A stretch of DNA of 64,000 bases from Euglena gracilis (taxonomy: Eukaryota > Euglenida > Euglenophyceae > Euglenales), in assembly GCA_039621445.1 (NCBI GenBank), contig CP154957.1:42044198-42108197 (forward strand), read 5' to 3'. Position 1 is the first letter of the stretch. Every line of letters starts with the position of its first letter. The notes below the pieces were generated by a model. That model did not search any database. It worked only from the letters and a program-made list of their open reading frames with translations, and was not told the DNA's origin. The translations under genes and the position numbers were made by a program. Shown here in pieces: positions 1 to 12,724 of the stretch.

Positions 1-663
1 GTATGTTTGTCCTGTGAGCCCTTCTCCCCCGGCCAGGGTGGGTGGATGCCGACCCCCTCCCAGATGTTTTGTTTCCTGACATGCGTTCTCATTTGAAGTG
101 TTCATGGTTATACCCCAAAGCTTTCCATTTCAGCAAGATAATTCAAATTTTTGTTGGGGAGAAATAAACGTTCGTTGCATAACTTTAATAAAAATTCTTA
201 ATTCTTTCCAAAATCCATAATCTTTAAAATTTGCACTTTTAACACAATTTGCACTTAAAATTGTGAAAAGTCGTATTTTTGCATTTTTTTGCGTTTTTTG
301 CATACTGTTTCTTTTCACTTTTTTTGGGGAGGGTGGCAATTGCACAGGCAAAATGCTCTATAACCAGACAGCTGGAAGTTGCACACATTTTTGGACCATT
401 TCACATTAATCAAAGTAGCATAATGAAAAGAAATATGTCACCCCCCGAAAATAAGACCCCAAAAATTAAGACCCCATCTGGGTTGATCGAGCAAGGATCC
501 AAAAAAAGACCCCTCCTGACGGTGCGAAACGGCGGAGCAGGTGAAGATTTTCCCTGAAAAATCACTGAAAACCTCCAGTTTCAAAGACAAAAATAATGAC
601 GTCTCAAAAATATTTCATATTTTCGAAGTGCAAAAAAAAGTCAATTTACACCAATTTACAAAT

Positions 664-676
664 GGCGCGAAGCGCC
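664..676. other. GAA-loop mini-hairpin
   Basis: The 13 bases read ggcgc-gaa-gcgcc: a perfect 5-bp stem closed by a C-G pair with a GAA loop. DNA hairpins of the GCGAAGC type are known to be unusually stable. Related GAA-loop hairpins with a 6-bp stem recur at 45.5, 47.1 and 52.0 kb. Confidence 0.6.
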
Positions 677-1460
677 GAAGGAGGGAAATAGTCTTTTTGG
701 GAACCTGAAAAATGTTGTCTCTTTCAGGCCTGGGTCAGTGAAGAAGGAATCCCGAAAGAAAACCCCCAAAAATAAAACCCCCCCAAAATGAAACCCCCCA
801 GGATGTTTCCAGCAACACACCCAAAAATAAGATTGGGTGTATTATTTTATGGTGGGGGCTTATAAAGCTGGACAAACCAACTATGTTCTCTGTTCGCACC
901 ATGTCTGATTCTTTGTGTGGTCTGTTTTCGTGTTTTTTTCTGGACTCTTTGGGCATTTTTTTGAATAAGTGTGAAGAAAGAAGCTGTTTTGATTATGAGG
1001 TTGCGACTCTTATTAATAAAAGTACATATAATTGTCCAAAACATGTACATGTGCTGACAGGAGCCATTCTCCAGGTTTTTTTGTTTTGGAGGAGTTTTAT
1101 CAATTTTTTTTAAATCTGTTGTTTTTTCGGTTTTTGATTCTTGCCCTTGCCAAAGTGAATACTTTCCCTGATGGGGGTCAATGACCGGTGTTTCAAGTTG
1201 TGGGGAACCAGATTCCCAAACATGGAATTGCACAGCGAAAATAATGCACTCTTTTTTGTTGGTGGTTTTCATTCCTCCGGAGCACTCTCTATTTCCACAT
1301 TCATATCTGCCTGAGGGTGGTGAGGGGGGTTTTGTTATTTCAGGTTCTGTTTTATTGTTTTTTCTACTTTTATTATTATTGTTTTTACCCATTGCCCATA
1401 TTGTTATTTTTTGATATGTTATTTGCCATCATAACCATCATTCACATCGTCATCTTTTCC

Positions 1461-1510
1461 ATCATCATTTTCATCATCATCAGCAGCAGCAGCAGCAACA
1501 GCAGCATCAA
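1461..1510. repeat. CAT/CAG trinucleotide microsatellite
   Basis: Runs of CAT pass into runs of CAG and CAA within a longer pyrimidine-rich stretch. It is not inside a recognisable coding frame. Confidence 0.85.
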
Positions 1511-1706
1511 CCACCATAATTTTCCCAATTATTTTTTAATTTTGTCCGCCTCCGTCATGGGTGATGTGCCAGCGCTTGCATGAAAAAGGTGGTGCAGAAT
1601 GAGGCAGGTGCTGATTCCATTGACTGGAGGTGCTCATTCGTCCAGGCCCACACACTTAGGACATTAGCATTGGGGCAGGGTTCTTTCGAAGGAAGCTGCA
1701 GAAATG

Positions 1707-1790
1707 TGTATGTCTGTGTGCCTGTGGGTGTGTGTGTGTCTGTGTGTGTATGTGTGTCTGTGTGTCTGTCTGTGTGTGTGTGTGGCATTC
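1707..1790. repeat. TG-rich microsatellite
   Basis: Imperfect (TG)n interspersed with TCTG, TATG and GGTG. Frames read through it as repetitive Val/Cys or Thr/His and are not genes. Confidence 0.9.
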
Positions 1791-2512
1791 CGACACACCC
1801 AAGTGGAATCATGCAGACACAAACTCCACTGCCCTAGATGCCCACCGTTCCCTTGCTGCACTGCATCCTACTTGTGACCCGCACTGAAAAAAGGGAGCGG
1901 TGCCAACTTTGGCAGCCTAACTCACATGTCAGCTCTTTTTTTTTGTGAACCTGTCGCGCATCTGAGCATCTCTGATGCTGTTCCATGTACACAGCAGTGA
2001 ACTCCGAATTCCATTTATTGCATTCATTTTCCAGCATCTGCGATTTTTGGCGACTCCATTTTCCTCATTTTGTTTCCCAAGCAGCGAACCGAAGTTCGAT
2101 GTTTTTTCCCCGGCCATTTCCTAAAGTCTTTCGTTCTATCCAATTATAACGCCCATCCGGGGTCAGTGCCTGGGGGAGGTGAAAACACACACGCTTTTTA
2201 ATTTTTGCAAAATTTGTGGTTTTTTGCGCTTTTTTAGTGTTTTTTTTTTCCTTTGCGATTATCCAATTTTTGCTGAGAAATTTTTCGACAATGAAAAACT
2301 CCTCGGTTTGCCCTCATATTTCTCCGACACAAAAAACCACTGCCCTCTCTGGGGGGGTCCAAGGGAACCGCAAAAGAAAGAGAAGAGAAGTATCACCTGA
2401 AATTTCACATTGGTGTCATTATTGTGCAAATGTGCAACCACTGCCGATTGCAGCAGTGTAAGGGAAGTGTCCCCCTTGACCAATTTAAGCAATCGAGAAT
2501 GACGGTATCCTT

Positions 2513-3976
2513 TTTGTGCAATGGCATCCCCTGGCTTTCCTGGCTGGCGTTCGTTGGTGTGGTTGCTGGACAGCGGGCCGGCTTGACCACAAGCGTGACA
2601 AGTGACAATCAGTTTGGAAGTTCTTTTGCGGGAGGGAGGTTTGCCAGAAGCCAGTCAGTACTGGATAAAAAACCATTGGTCACTCCATTGGGTTGGAGTC
2701 GCCTGGTGATTGAGCAAAAAAAATTATTTGTTTTGTTTTCCTTTTATGTCTGCTCTCGGTGTGGAATAGTTTTGTGTGAAGGTGTTCAGTGACGGAGTGG
2801 ATGCCTTCCAAACCCCAAGAACCCAGACACAAATGATGGATTCATTTTACACCTTTGTGACCTTTTCCCGCCAGGGGGGGGGGGGTTCGAGAGTTGGTGG
2901 TGGTGGGTTTTGGCCTCTGGACCCCCTATCGCAGTGGTAGGGTGCTAACAGTCAGAATTTTGCGAAATACTGGGCCGGATTTTTTTTTGAGGCGTTTCGC
3001 CGGACTTTGGCTGGATGTGGGTGGGCGGGACGTTGGCCCCCCTCAGGGAGGGTCATGGGTGGATGGGGTTTTTCGGAAAAAGAAGTGGGTGGGCTGGTTT
3101 TTGGCCTGAGGAAAAGTTCCCCCCGGGGGGGGTCGCTAAGTGAACCCATCCCAGACCCCCCTTGGGCAGGGCTGTACAGGACCGCTGCCCGGGGGTCGAC
3201 CCACAACCCACGATCCCGGGGATGGCTGGCATCGACCCCCCCCACCGAACCCACCAACCCTCCACAGCACCGCAAAACAAAAAACTCGTTTGAGGCCTTC
3301 GGCGCCAAAGGAAAAAATCGCCCCCCCCCCGAAAAGGCGGGAATGCCGGGTGGGGGACGTCGCACCCCTCCCCACCCCCACCCACCAGCCACAGGGTATG
3401 ATGGATTCCTGTCCAGCTTGGCCTGGGGGGTCGAGTAAGGAAAAAAACCAGTGGCCCTCACCCAACCCACTGGTGGGCTATGTGGACTGCGGTCCTTATG
3501 TGCTCCTACCCCCCCCCCTTCCGGTGGGGGTCCTGCGCTTCAAAGTCTTCGGAAAATGCTTTCCGCTTCCGCTTGGGGGTTCCCTGCGCAGTAGGTGGGT
3601 GGGTGGCGTTCCATTGTTGTGCTTGATGGACCGTGGACTTCTGGGTTTTGTACAGCGTGGTCCTCTGTTCCACAGTTGTGATTTCCCAGGACAGTAACAG
3701 TTACAAGAGGGTCTTTCGGAGCCAAGAGACCAGTTATTCGGCTGTTTTCATTATCATTACATTTACATATTTTTTTGGTTTTATCTTCGGTGGAAACACA
3801 CGACAAGAACACTTTCTTTGCATACCACACCACCCATAGCCCAGGCCTGGGAAAGTGGCAGCTGTACCGGGGGTGCGCAGAGGGACTGCAGGGACTGCGG
3901 AGGCAAGCTGGCCCACAGTCCAGCAACCCCACAAACAAACTCCAGCTGGGACAGCCCGGGGATTCCGTCGCACAAT
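2513..3976. mobile_element. Element-like segment with ~72-bp terminal inverted repeats
   Basis: The 72 bases from about 2,514 to 2,585 match the reverse complement of about 3,904-3,975 at 58 of 72 positions by hand alignment, with a perfect 10-base GGTTGCTGGA core. Some similarity continues outside the arms. The ~1.3-kb interior is GC-rich with many C/G runs and has no recognisable transposase. This is the architecture of an old non-autonomous DNA transposon (MITE-like). A degenerate inverted duplication made some other way is also possible. I could not identify a target-site duplication. Confidence 0.4.
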
Positions 3977-4189
3977 AGTAATGCCATGACTCAATATTGG
4001 AATCTTTGGGCCAAAAATTGATAATATTAATTTTATATTTAATTTCATCAGCACTGTGCTGTTTCCGAGCCAATTCCCAAACGGTGCCCAAGTATTTCCG
4101 GATCTTTTTTTTAATAAAATTTCCCAATTTTTTTCGGCGAATTTTGTCCGAACCAACTTGTTCTATGCCCAGTTCCCCCCCCCCCTGTG

Positions 4190-4460
4190 CACATATATTT
4201 TATATGTGTCATAGTTTATATATATATAGCAAAATATATTATATGCAGCATTTATATATAAATATATTATATATACAATATTGTGCAAGTTGTATATATC
4301 GTTTTTTTTTTTTTTTAAAATATATAAATCCTATAAGCATATTATATATGTTTATATTATAACAGCTTATATTCGCTGCTCTCTGTATTTTATTGGATTT
4401 GATCTTCTATTTTATTATTATTTATATTTATTTTTATATATACTCTTTCGTTTCCTGCGC
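4190..4460. repeat. AT-rich low-complexity tract
   Basis: Dominated by TATA/ATAT dinucleotides with a run of about 17 T. Frames across it are hydrophobic artefacts (Ile/Tyr/Phe). Confidence 0.8.
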
Positions 4461-5107
4461 TGTGTGTCGTGCCAGCGTGGTGTTCCGCACATCCGGAATA
4501 TGGTCGTCCGGCTGCTGCCGGCTTGTATTTTTTCTCCATTTCAAATTTCCTCTGAACTCTCCTTGGGCCAGTCTGTGGCGTTTTGTCCTTTTCAAGGAAT
4601 GGATTCGCTGTTCTGGTATTTTTGAATGTGTAGTCATTTCCTGCATCTGGTCATCTGTTGTTTTGGTGGGTCGGCAGAATCCGGTGTGTCACCCGGCTCT
4701 GACGACGCAAAAGTATGTGCCTTTCAAACATGAAAATCTGTGGCCATCGTGGCCCGTAGATGGATGTTCTTTTTCAGGGAATCGTCAGATGTGACGGATT
4801 GTGTTGTGGAAAGTCATATCCCTCCCTTCCCCTCTCCGCTGTAACAGGAATGTCATGAAAGGTACCAATCAAATGGTGTGATCCTGCGGCCAGTGTCATC
4901 GGAATGAGTCGGTTGGAATGAGACAAATGTCTTTGTCTTCGAGCTTCTTCCCTTCCATTGTTGGTTGGTACCACGCCCAGGGGCCATGTTCTTCCATTTT
5001 ACTCATCATTGACCTTTAACTCAACAAACACGTTTCTCATTTGTAATCCGTCCTCTATAACTCTGCTCCCTACAGTGTCCAAATGCACAAAACGTTTGCC
5101 TTTTGAC
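4461..5107. other. Non-coding, nothing recognised
   Basis: Mixed-composition DNA without a convincing reading frame, repeat or RNA gene that I can recognise. Confidence 0.4.
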
Positions 5108-5841
5108 TACACCTTGGTTTTGGTCCACTTGAAATGTCCTTTTTGGAATGGAATTAAGGATATAACTAAACAATGAATTGAAAAAAACACAGAAGGGAAA
5201 GAAGGATTTTGACGTTTCTGATGGAATATGCCACATCCCAACTTTCCACACAGTGCGAGCTGCATTTCAATCCACAAAAAGGAGAGACTCTCAAATTTGG
5301 AACCCCCAAAGACCAAGCAAGAGAACCACCCCCAGAAAGAGACGCCTCTCGAGCAGCTGCAAACGGCATCGGACATGCCTGAACCAGAAATCAAGGGGCT
5401 GGCCCTGTGTTCGCAAACGCGCACAGTTCAGGTTCACGGTGCTTACACTCACCCAGCCTGGAATAGGCATCAAATTATCTAAAATGAGCACATCCAATCC
5501 AAGATGTTGAGCAATGAGCAATGAGCAGTCCTTTCCCAAATTTGTGGATGCACATGTTCATTCAAATAACGGAAATTGGGTGATTCAGCGAAAAAGGGAA
5601 TTCCCGGCCACCAAAGCCCCCCCCCGTGGCGTGAATTGCCCCAGAATTTTCCTGCAGGACATGTGGGATGCAGCATTTCAAGCATTATACATCACTTTGC
5701 TTACGTTGCAGATACCCCAAAAATTTCCTCTTTTGCTGGAGTTTTGGGAAATTTTTCAGAATGTGTATCTCTTCTGGACCACATGCGCAGTGAACTCCAA
5801 TCAGACCAGGACATTTCCAGTGGACCAGAACCAAGGCGGGT
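5108..5841. mobile_element. Segment bounded by ~45-50-bp inverted repeats
   Basis: The reverse complement of 5,108-5,155 aligns with 5,793-5,841. A central stretch of 31 bases agrees at 28, including AGGACATTTC and GTGGACCA. The enclosed ~640 bp has frames of about 100-128 codons but no domain I recognise. A short non-autonomous DNA element is the simplest reading. A chance inverted duplication remains possible. Confidence 0.35.
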
Positions 5842-8203
5842 GTCAAATTGGTGGGAGTTGTTTCTCCAACGAGAGTGGACAAAATCATTCAAAACGGTGA
5901 TTTAAACAGTTGTCCAGAACTTTCAAGAATTTGATCCATTTGGCCAATGAAAACGATGATTGAATACAGTGGTCCATGGCAATGCAAATGGAAATGCCAC
6001 ACACGCACAATAGACCATCAAAAAGTAAAAAAAGAAAAGTGGTTTTCGGACTGTCCCGAAGAGGCTGGTTTGAACATTCTCTGAGCCAAGAAGACCTTGG
6101 AAAAGGTTGCTCAATGGCGGATGAAGTCCAAAGCAGGGATTTTTGGAGGCATTTTTCAAAAAAAATGAAGGAATTTCAAGGATTTCTTTTTTCAATGCTT
6201 TTTAAGTCATTTTAAGGCCTTTTGAAGCGCAATTTTCCAGGGTGGTCGAAGGGCTGTCCCAGCATTGAACCAGCGGTGACATAAATCATTTTTCTTCCTG
6301 GAGTTGTCTTTTTTGCCAAGGTTTTGCACCTTTTTGCTAGGTTAGAGAAAATTATGCCACCCCAAATTTTCTGGCATTTTAAGGCATTTTGGCTAGATAA
6401 TTCAAGGTGTATTTTCAGGCATTTTAAAGGGTTTTAAGTCGCCTTAAGAATAATCAAGAAAATGATGATAAAACAATAATAATAATAATATAAATTTATC
6501 CCTGGTCCAAAGCCGATCGGGATTTCATGCTGCCCTGTCTTTCAAATATACAAGTTATACAGGTGCAAAACAGCTGGATGCAAACATTGTGGCGTTGTTG
6601 CTGGTTCATTAGTTTTTTTCTACCAGCAAATCCCTTTATGAACATTTCATTTTGGATGTTCTTGTTGTGAGCCTTTTTCTTATGGACAGACCCTCAATCG
6701 TTTTTTTCTTTTTCAAAATTTACAAAATCAATGGGAAATTAGAAGGAGATTAGTGCAGAAGTATATTTGAGAAAAAGTGCTTCCTTGCAGCATTTTTTGT
6801 CAAACTGTTCAATAACGGAGGAGGTTCCAAAGTTGGTCATTTAAAATTGACTGGAAAAAATTTGTTGGACAAAAATTGTTTGCCCATTTTTATCACTCAC
6901 GTTTTTTTCAATGGACCATTTTCTGGTGTGGAAAACTCAACCCTCATATTTGGGAAAAGCCATCCCAAATCTCTATTTCTGGACACTTTCTGGTTTTTTT
7001 TTGACTGAATCTGATAAATTCTGGAAAGGAGGAGGGATTCTTTTCTTCCCCGCCATGTCTTGTCATCTTCCCCCCTCTACAATCCACCCAATGCATTTTT
7101 TCCATCGTATTTGTTAACTGCCCCATCCCCTTGTGCCAGGAGTCTCTTTTCAGGCCAGTACAATTATTACAAGTACGGTGATTGGGTTTTGATAGCAAAC
7201 AGGCTGTTTCTTATCCAGAACCCCAGGGGTTGGCTACCCCATAAGGAAGCAAGGTTGTAAGGTTGTCTACATTTCAGTCCTGAAAACAGCTTCAGGGTTG
7301 TGTATATTTGGGTTTCGCCGATGTTTGGGTGTTTTTATACCGTTTTATTGAAAATTTTTTCATACTGTTAGATCAGGGGTTACTTATATTTTGGGGGTGC
7401 ATGCATTTGGGGTGTCGGCGGAAACACGACCAAAGTGTTTGCTTCCACATTTGGGCATATGCGCTGTAGGGGGGTGGTGATTGGTAATAAGCAGCTTCCG
7501 CTTCCCACGCGCTGCTGAAGGGATCCCCCGCGCATGATATTGGACTGCACCCAAATATTTGGGGGGGGGGGCACAGGCGATGCCAGGCCACGATGGGTTG
7601 GCGGCCAGAATGGTCATTATTGTGTACCACCGCTCAGGAGGGGCTGGCCCAAATTTTGGCTCTCGGGTTCACAGCATGGCGGACCGCCTGCGTTGTACCC
7701 TCTCTTCCATCGCCCCAGCCTACTCCTGTTTCTTTGCATTCCACCGCACCGGCACACTTGTACCTCACCCCGACCACATCAAAAAACCTGCGAAATGACA
7801 TGGGAAAGGATGGGGTTGGCTATGCCGCACAGCAAAAGTTTTGCCCAGGCCGTTGTTCGGCCCCAGCCCCCAGCCAACACCCTCCACCCCGCGAACCATC
7901 CCGTAGACCCCCAGCCCCCAGCCCCATCCTCTAACAGCCCCGGTGCCTCGATATTATTATAGAAGCCTTGTTCCTGACCAGACTTCGACCGCTTCATTGG
8001 TTTCGTTGCGGAGAATTAGGAATACCATGGAAGGGCATTGCAGGATGTGGATGGGCCGGTTGGAAAACAAAAAAAGACCGCATGTGTCTTTTGGAATGTT
8101 TTGTTTAAAACATTAATTTTTGCAACAGAAATTCTTTTTTCGTTGTTGACGATGGAGAGAAGAGGCATGGTTGTGTCACATGTTTTTTCCCTTTTTTTTG
8201 CAG
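5842..8203. other. Non-coding, largely single-copy DNA
   Basis: I see no gene here. Notable items are a short ATTTTAAGGC-type repetition near 6,170-6,440, an (AAT)n run at about 6,468-6,492 and GC-rich low-complexity stretches around 7,540-7,950 that open several overlapping frames on both strands. None of these has a recognisable domain. Confidence 0.4.
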
Positions 8204-8398
8204 TTTTCCATTTGTATGTCGCTTGGCTTTCTAATTCATATGGCTGTTGGCCCCCGCTTGTCAGCACCACCGACGAGGAATTCGACCTCGAAAACGATTC
8301 GCCGCTGGTGGGCGTCAACAAAGCTCCCGTGTGGGCCGCATCATCACGGCTTTTGGAGTGCCAATACTCAGCCGTGTCGCATACCATCACCATTGTGG
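8204..8398 (+). CDS. Candidate internal exon, unknown protein
   Basis: I do not recognise the product. A strong acceptor (pyrimidine run ending TTTTTTTTGCAG at 8,203) is followed by 195 bases of open frame and a possible donor GTCAGT at 8,399. Both boundaries are phase 1, so the exon would be symmetrical and add 65 residues. The translation is mixed in composition and ends in an acidic, protein-like stretch containing DEEFDLEND and then VNKAPVWAASSRLL, unlike the low-complexity frames around it. No partner exons were found: upstream is unrecognised DNA and downstream is satellite. The donor is non-consensus. The opposite strand is also open here, so coding is a guess from composition and splice signals. 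Confidence 0.35.
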
Positions 8399-8689
8399 GT
8401 CAGTGAGCTTGCGATGGTTGTTGTGTTTCACATTCACAGAGGCCCACAGAGATGACAGAAAGGACATCCCAACCCCAACCCACCGACACACCTACCCACC
8501 CACCCACCCACTCTCGAAGCCCGCCAAAGTCCGGGAAGGGTCACACGTGTTAACTGAAAATATACCAGACATAAAGACCACCATTAGGAGAACAACGTAG
8601 TCCCGCCGGGGAAAGGATGACTTTTTACCCTGTTCCTTTCGTCCTCCTCTGAATTGAGGGAGTTGGTGTGAACCGTAAGAGGCCTCCAG
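8399..8689. other. Non-coding spacer
   Basis: Contains a CCCAC/ACCC-rich stretch (about 8,468-8,515) and then leads directly into the inverted satellite block. No gene recognised. Confidence 0.4.
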
Positions 8690-9872
8690 GCACCTGAAAA
8701 AGCTTTGGCCGGCTCGGGGCCCAATTTCGCCCGAAACTGCCAACCCTTTGCCACCGTTCCCCAACCTTTTACTAACTTTAAAAATGGTACGTTGGGTTGT
8801 TTCCATTCGGGAAACCGCCAAGGGGGCCGAGGGATGATGCCCCAAAGCCCCCTATTCAGCCACAAAGGTTTCCTTTTTTTATTTCGATTTGAATGCAGAA
8901 TTCCCGAAACTGCAAGAACAAAAATGATAGACTTTTGACAGGGGGGTGGGGGTCCAAAAATGTCCGGTGAGCGGTTGGTGTTTTCTGGCCGCACACACAA
9001 AGAGGGGCCCTAAAAAAGCGTTGGCCGGCTCGGGGCCCAATTTCGCCCGAAACTGCCAACCCTTTGCCACCGCTCCCCAACCTTTTACTAACTTTAAAAA
9101 TCGTACCTTGGGTCATTTGCATTCGGGAAACAACCAAGGGGGCCGAGGGATGATGCCCCGGCTCGCCCTATTAAGCCGCAAAAAGTTCACTTATTCATTT
9201 ATAATTGAATGCAGAAATCCCAAAACTGCAGGAACAAAAAAGACAAACTTTTGACAGGGGAGTGGGGGGGTCTGGGGGGGGGGGGAGGGGGGTTGGTGCT
9301 ATCTAGCCGCACACACAAAGAGGGGCCCTGAAAAAGCGTTGGCCGGCTCGGGGCCCAACTTTGCCCGAAACTGCCAACCCTTTGCCACCGCTCCCCAACC
9401 TTTTACTAACTTTAAAAATGGTACCTTGGGTTGTTTCCATTTGGGAAACCACCAAGGGGGCCGAGGGATGATGCCCCAGCTCGCCCTATTCAGCCACAAA
9501 ATTTTACTTGTTTTTATTTATATTTGAACGCAGAATTCCCAAAACTGCTAGAACAAAAATGACAAACTTTTGATGGGGGGGTGGGGGGTCCGGGAGGGGG
9601 GTCCATGGGGGTCCGGTGGGTGGGAGGTTGGTGTTTTCTGGACGTACACACAAAGGGGGGCCCTAAAAAAGTGTTGGCCGGCTCGGGGCCCAATTTCGCC
9701 AAAACTGCAAACCCTTTGCCACCGCTCCCCAACCTTTTACTAACTTTAAAAATGGTACTTTGGGTTGTTTCCATTCGGGAAACAGCCAAGGGGGCCGAGG
9801 GATGATACCCCAGGGCCCCCTATTAAGCCGCAAAGGTTTCCTTTTTTTATTTAGGTTTGAATGCAAATTTGG
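8690..9872 (-). repeat. 320-bp satellite block, inverted orientation (about 4 monomers)
   Basis: About four tandem monomers of the same family as the large array at 13.65-32.3 kb, but in reverse-complement orientation. The conserved core is recognisable on this strand by GGCCGGCTCGGGGCCCAA followed by CTGCCAACCCTTTGCCACC. The last monomer is cut near 9,872 and replaced by unrelated sequence. Frames through it (about 60-140 codons) are satellite artefacts. Confidence 0.9.
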
Positions 9873-12720
9873 TAGTTATAGGGGGGGGTGGAAAATAACG
9901 AAGGTCAAAAAAAATGTGGACCAAATTTTGGTACAATTAAATTTTACTGACATTTTTCCTCTATCAAATTTTTTAAAAAACATATTTGAAAAAAATTTGT
10001 TGTTTCAAAAAAATAAGCAGTCAACCATGGCAAGCACCTATGGTTCAGCCCCAAAATTGTCCCATTTTAGGCCATTTTAGGCCATTTTGGGTCATTTAAG
10101 GCCATTTTAGGGCATTTTTGGCACTTTTGGCCATTTTAGCTATGGGTAACTGCATATGGGTCCCAAAATGGGTCAAAAAAACACCCGGCACCGGAAAAAA
10201 ATTTTCGTTTCCAAAACTGCCTTGGGGGGGGCGGTCCTTAAGCGGCGGTCCTTTACTAAAAAAAAAAAATCCCATCCCTTATGGACCGCCCTGGTGCAAC
10301 GGCTCCCTCTGATTCAAAAAAAAAAAGAACATTCGGCGAGCTGGCACCACCATGCATTTCCAATACTCAGCCCTACCATGAAGTTTTGTCAGTACAAAAC
10401 CAATCTCATCTTTCGTTGTTGGAAACTACCAGGAGTTTTTGGGTGTATGACATGGCCACCTGTCCTGGACCCCCCAAAATTGGGTATTTGTTTGACCATT
10501 AATTTATTTGACCACTTGGGTCTTTGCGTTTCATAATTTTAAGTCCCCAGAAAAACCACAATACATAATAATAATACATAATTCCGGTTTGAAACAATTG
10601 GGACATCAAAACCAGACATTTCATTATTAATTATATTATTTGTTATTTTATTTTTTGCACACAAAAATGGGATTTCACCAACACCAGCAATCCACACAGT
10701 CAGGGAGCCTGAAAATTGGTAGGTTCAGTCTGATATGAGGGGAAATTATTTTGGGGGAAAGAATTTTGGGGTCTGGTGGATACCCCACACCAGGTTCTCC
10801 AACATGGAAGCTTTGCGGTACTGCCACACACAACACCGAACACACAACGCCAACACACAAAATCAGAGGCGATCACATGGCACATCCCTGGGTCTCGTCC
10901 TTCGTCAGGGGCTCAGGGCCCTTCAACAACTTGGTGGCTCTCCTTTGGGCACACTTGAGGCAGAGCCATGGGGCTGGGGCTCAATTCTGAGCCATGCAGA
11001 TCAAAGCATCGAACCACGTGCTCCCATCCAACCACACAACTGTGCACATTTGGCCCGCCATGCTTAAGAATAAAACCAATCTGGACACCCATGCCAAAAA
11101 AAGCTGTACGGTGTTGCCATCAGACCCATGTGCATGTGTCCAGCTCGCCGTCATCCAGACCACCAACTGCTTGACCCTGTTTCAGTGCATCCTCCAAAGG
11201 GAGGTCAGGGATGGACCACAGCATTTCCAGTCATTCCAAAAAAAGGACCGTTAACGTTGGTCTCACACCCTGGAAAATTTGTGAAGCGGGGCAGGAACAA
11301 TGTGCAACTCGGCAGCTGCCAGACAGCGTGCTCACAGTCCAGCTGTGGTTCCGTGATTCACTTTATTTTTGGTCTCCATCCACCCGCAAAGCATTCCAGA
11401 ATATCCATATTTTCATTGGCCGTTAGAGCGGGTTGGGTTGCAGGTTCACCTTAAAAAAACATATGAGTTCAATTTGTGAAACAAAATTGCACCAGATAAA
11501 GCAAAAAAATGGACTCGTTTAAACCTAACCCTCGATGTCTGCCCACCCCGAAATTTCCCTGATTTGGCCCGATTTTTCTGATTTTGCCCTGAGAAAAAAA
11601 AACCAGGAAATTTGTGAGGCCCAGCATGTTCCAAAATAGTTCTGGGATTATGCCACCCCCCCCCGGTACTTTACGGCTTCCCTTGAACGTTTGGGGGCCC
11701 CCAAAAAAGGCGTGCAGCGAAGAAGGCTTACGGTTTTCCGGAAACATGCAAAATAGGAATTCACGGAAAACTGTGAACTTGAACTTGTTCAAGGGTTCCC
11801 TTGCTCCCGTCTCATTCCTGAATTGGATCTGAACCTTCCCCTGTCCCCGAGCTGACCTTTTTTTTTTAGCCCCCACATTACACGCCCGATGCAACGATCG
11901 CACGTGTTCATAAGTTTCCGTAAACCTGCTTTGGAATTTTTTGGTGCTCGCACTGCATCCCTTCTTGGTAAGGTCCCTGGTTCTGCGGGAACAGTGCTGG
12001 AACGAGGCACGCTTTGTCCGTGTCCCTCTGGTGTTGGTACCAAGCTGTGGCACTGTTCCCCACAAACACTGGCTGGGGTTGCTTGTGGGGTGGTCTCCTC
12101 TCTCACCAGGTGCAGTTGCAACTTAATGCGATGATGTTCAAGGTTTCCCGTAAACTTAAACTCAATAAACTTCAAACGTAAACTGCGCACAGGTTTGGGG
12201 AACAGAATCAAGCTCGGCAGAAAACATGTCAATGGTGATGTGCCTCCTTGCCCCAGACCGACTACGATCATTCCGGCACACCTTGGGCTGGGATTCAGGA
12301 AACAGGCACCCTCCTTTCCCCAGACTGTGTTCGCTGCCACCCAAATGCAGAGGGTCTCACCTGATTCCCCCCCACTGGGTGGGCCACATCAACTCCATCC
12401 GGATTTCGAGATACCCCCACCGTTGCAATCCAGTGAGGATTCCCTTCAAACTTCCCCACTGCGGGAAATATCCTGGAAATTTATTTATCCACTTGTGCAT
12501 TCAATTTCAACGGTACGGAGAACGGCCCTAAAAATAGGCTGAACTATGCTGAATCTAAACCTATGAAGCACAGAGTTGCCTCCCAGGGTTGTCACTGAAA
12601 ACTGCCAAAAAAAACATTCTTTTGATCGTTTTCCACAGGTCTAAAAAAACAATCGCTGTTTTGCTGCATCCTGATCAAGGCGTTTCGATTGTTATTGGGT
12701 CATTTCATGATGAGGGAGCA
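9873..12720. other. Non-coding DNA between the satellite and the coding-like stretch
   Basis: No gene recognised. It includes a short tandem of GGCCATTTTA-type units (about 10,062-10,140), A-rich runs and mixed-composition sequence from 10.7 to 12.6 kb. Frames of 60-198 codons on both strands there overlap heavily and show no domain. Small spliced exons could hide here and would need transcript data. Confidence 0.4.
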
Positions 12721-12724
12721 ATGA

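Larger units (their letters stand above)
1..2510. other. Non-coding, AT-leaning single-copy DNA
   Basis: No reading frame here has a recognisable domain, and every frame is short and low in complexity. The stretch holds homopolymer A/T and C runs, purine-pyrimidine motifs of the form CCCCAAAAATAA (about 440-480 and 755-835), a GAA-loop hairpin at 664-676 and two microsatellites listed separately. A short frame at 2,424-2,500 contains CNHC followed by PLDQF, loosely like a small zinc-ribbon. It overlaps the inverted-repeat arm starting at 2,513, so I do not call it a gene. Confidence 0.5.

Noticed and set aside
2424-2500. CNHC...PLDQF short zinc-ribbon-like frame
   Set aside because: Only one CxxC pair, no second pair, adjacent to a repeat arm and no splice support.
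2915-2975. tRNA-like D-arm (ATCGCAGTGGTAGGGTGCT)
   Set aside because: No matching acceptor stem, anticodon arm or T-arm could be folded. At most it is a tRNA-derived fragment.
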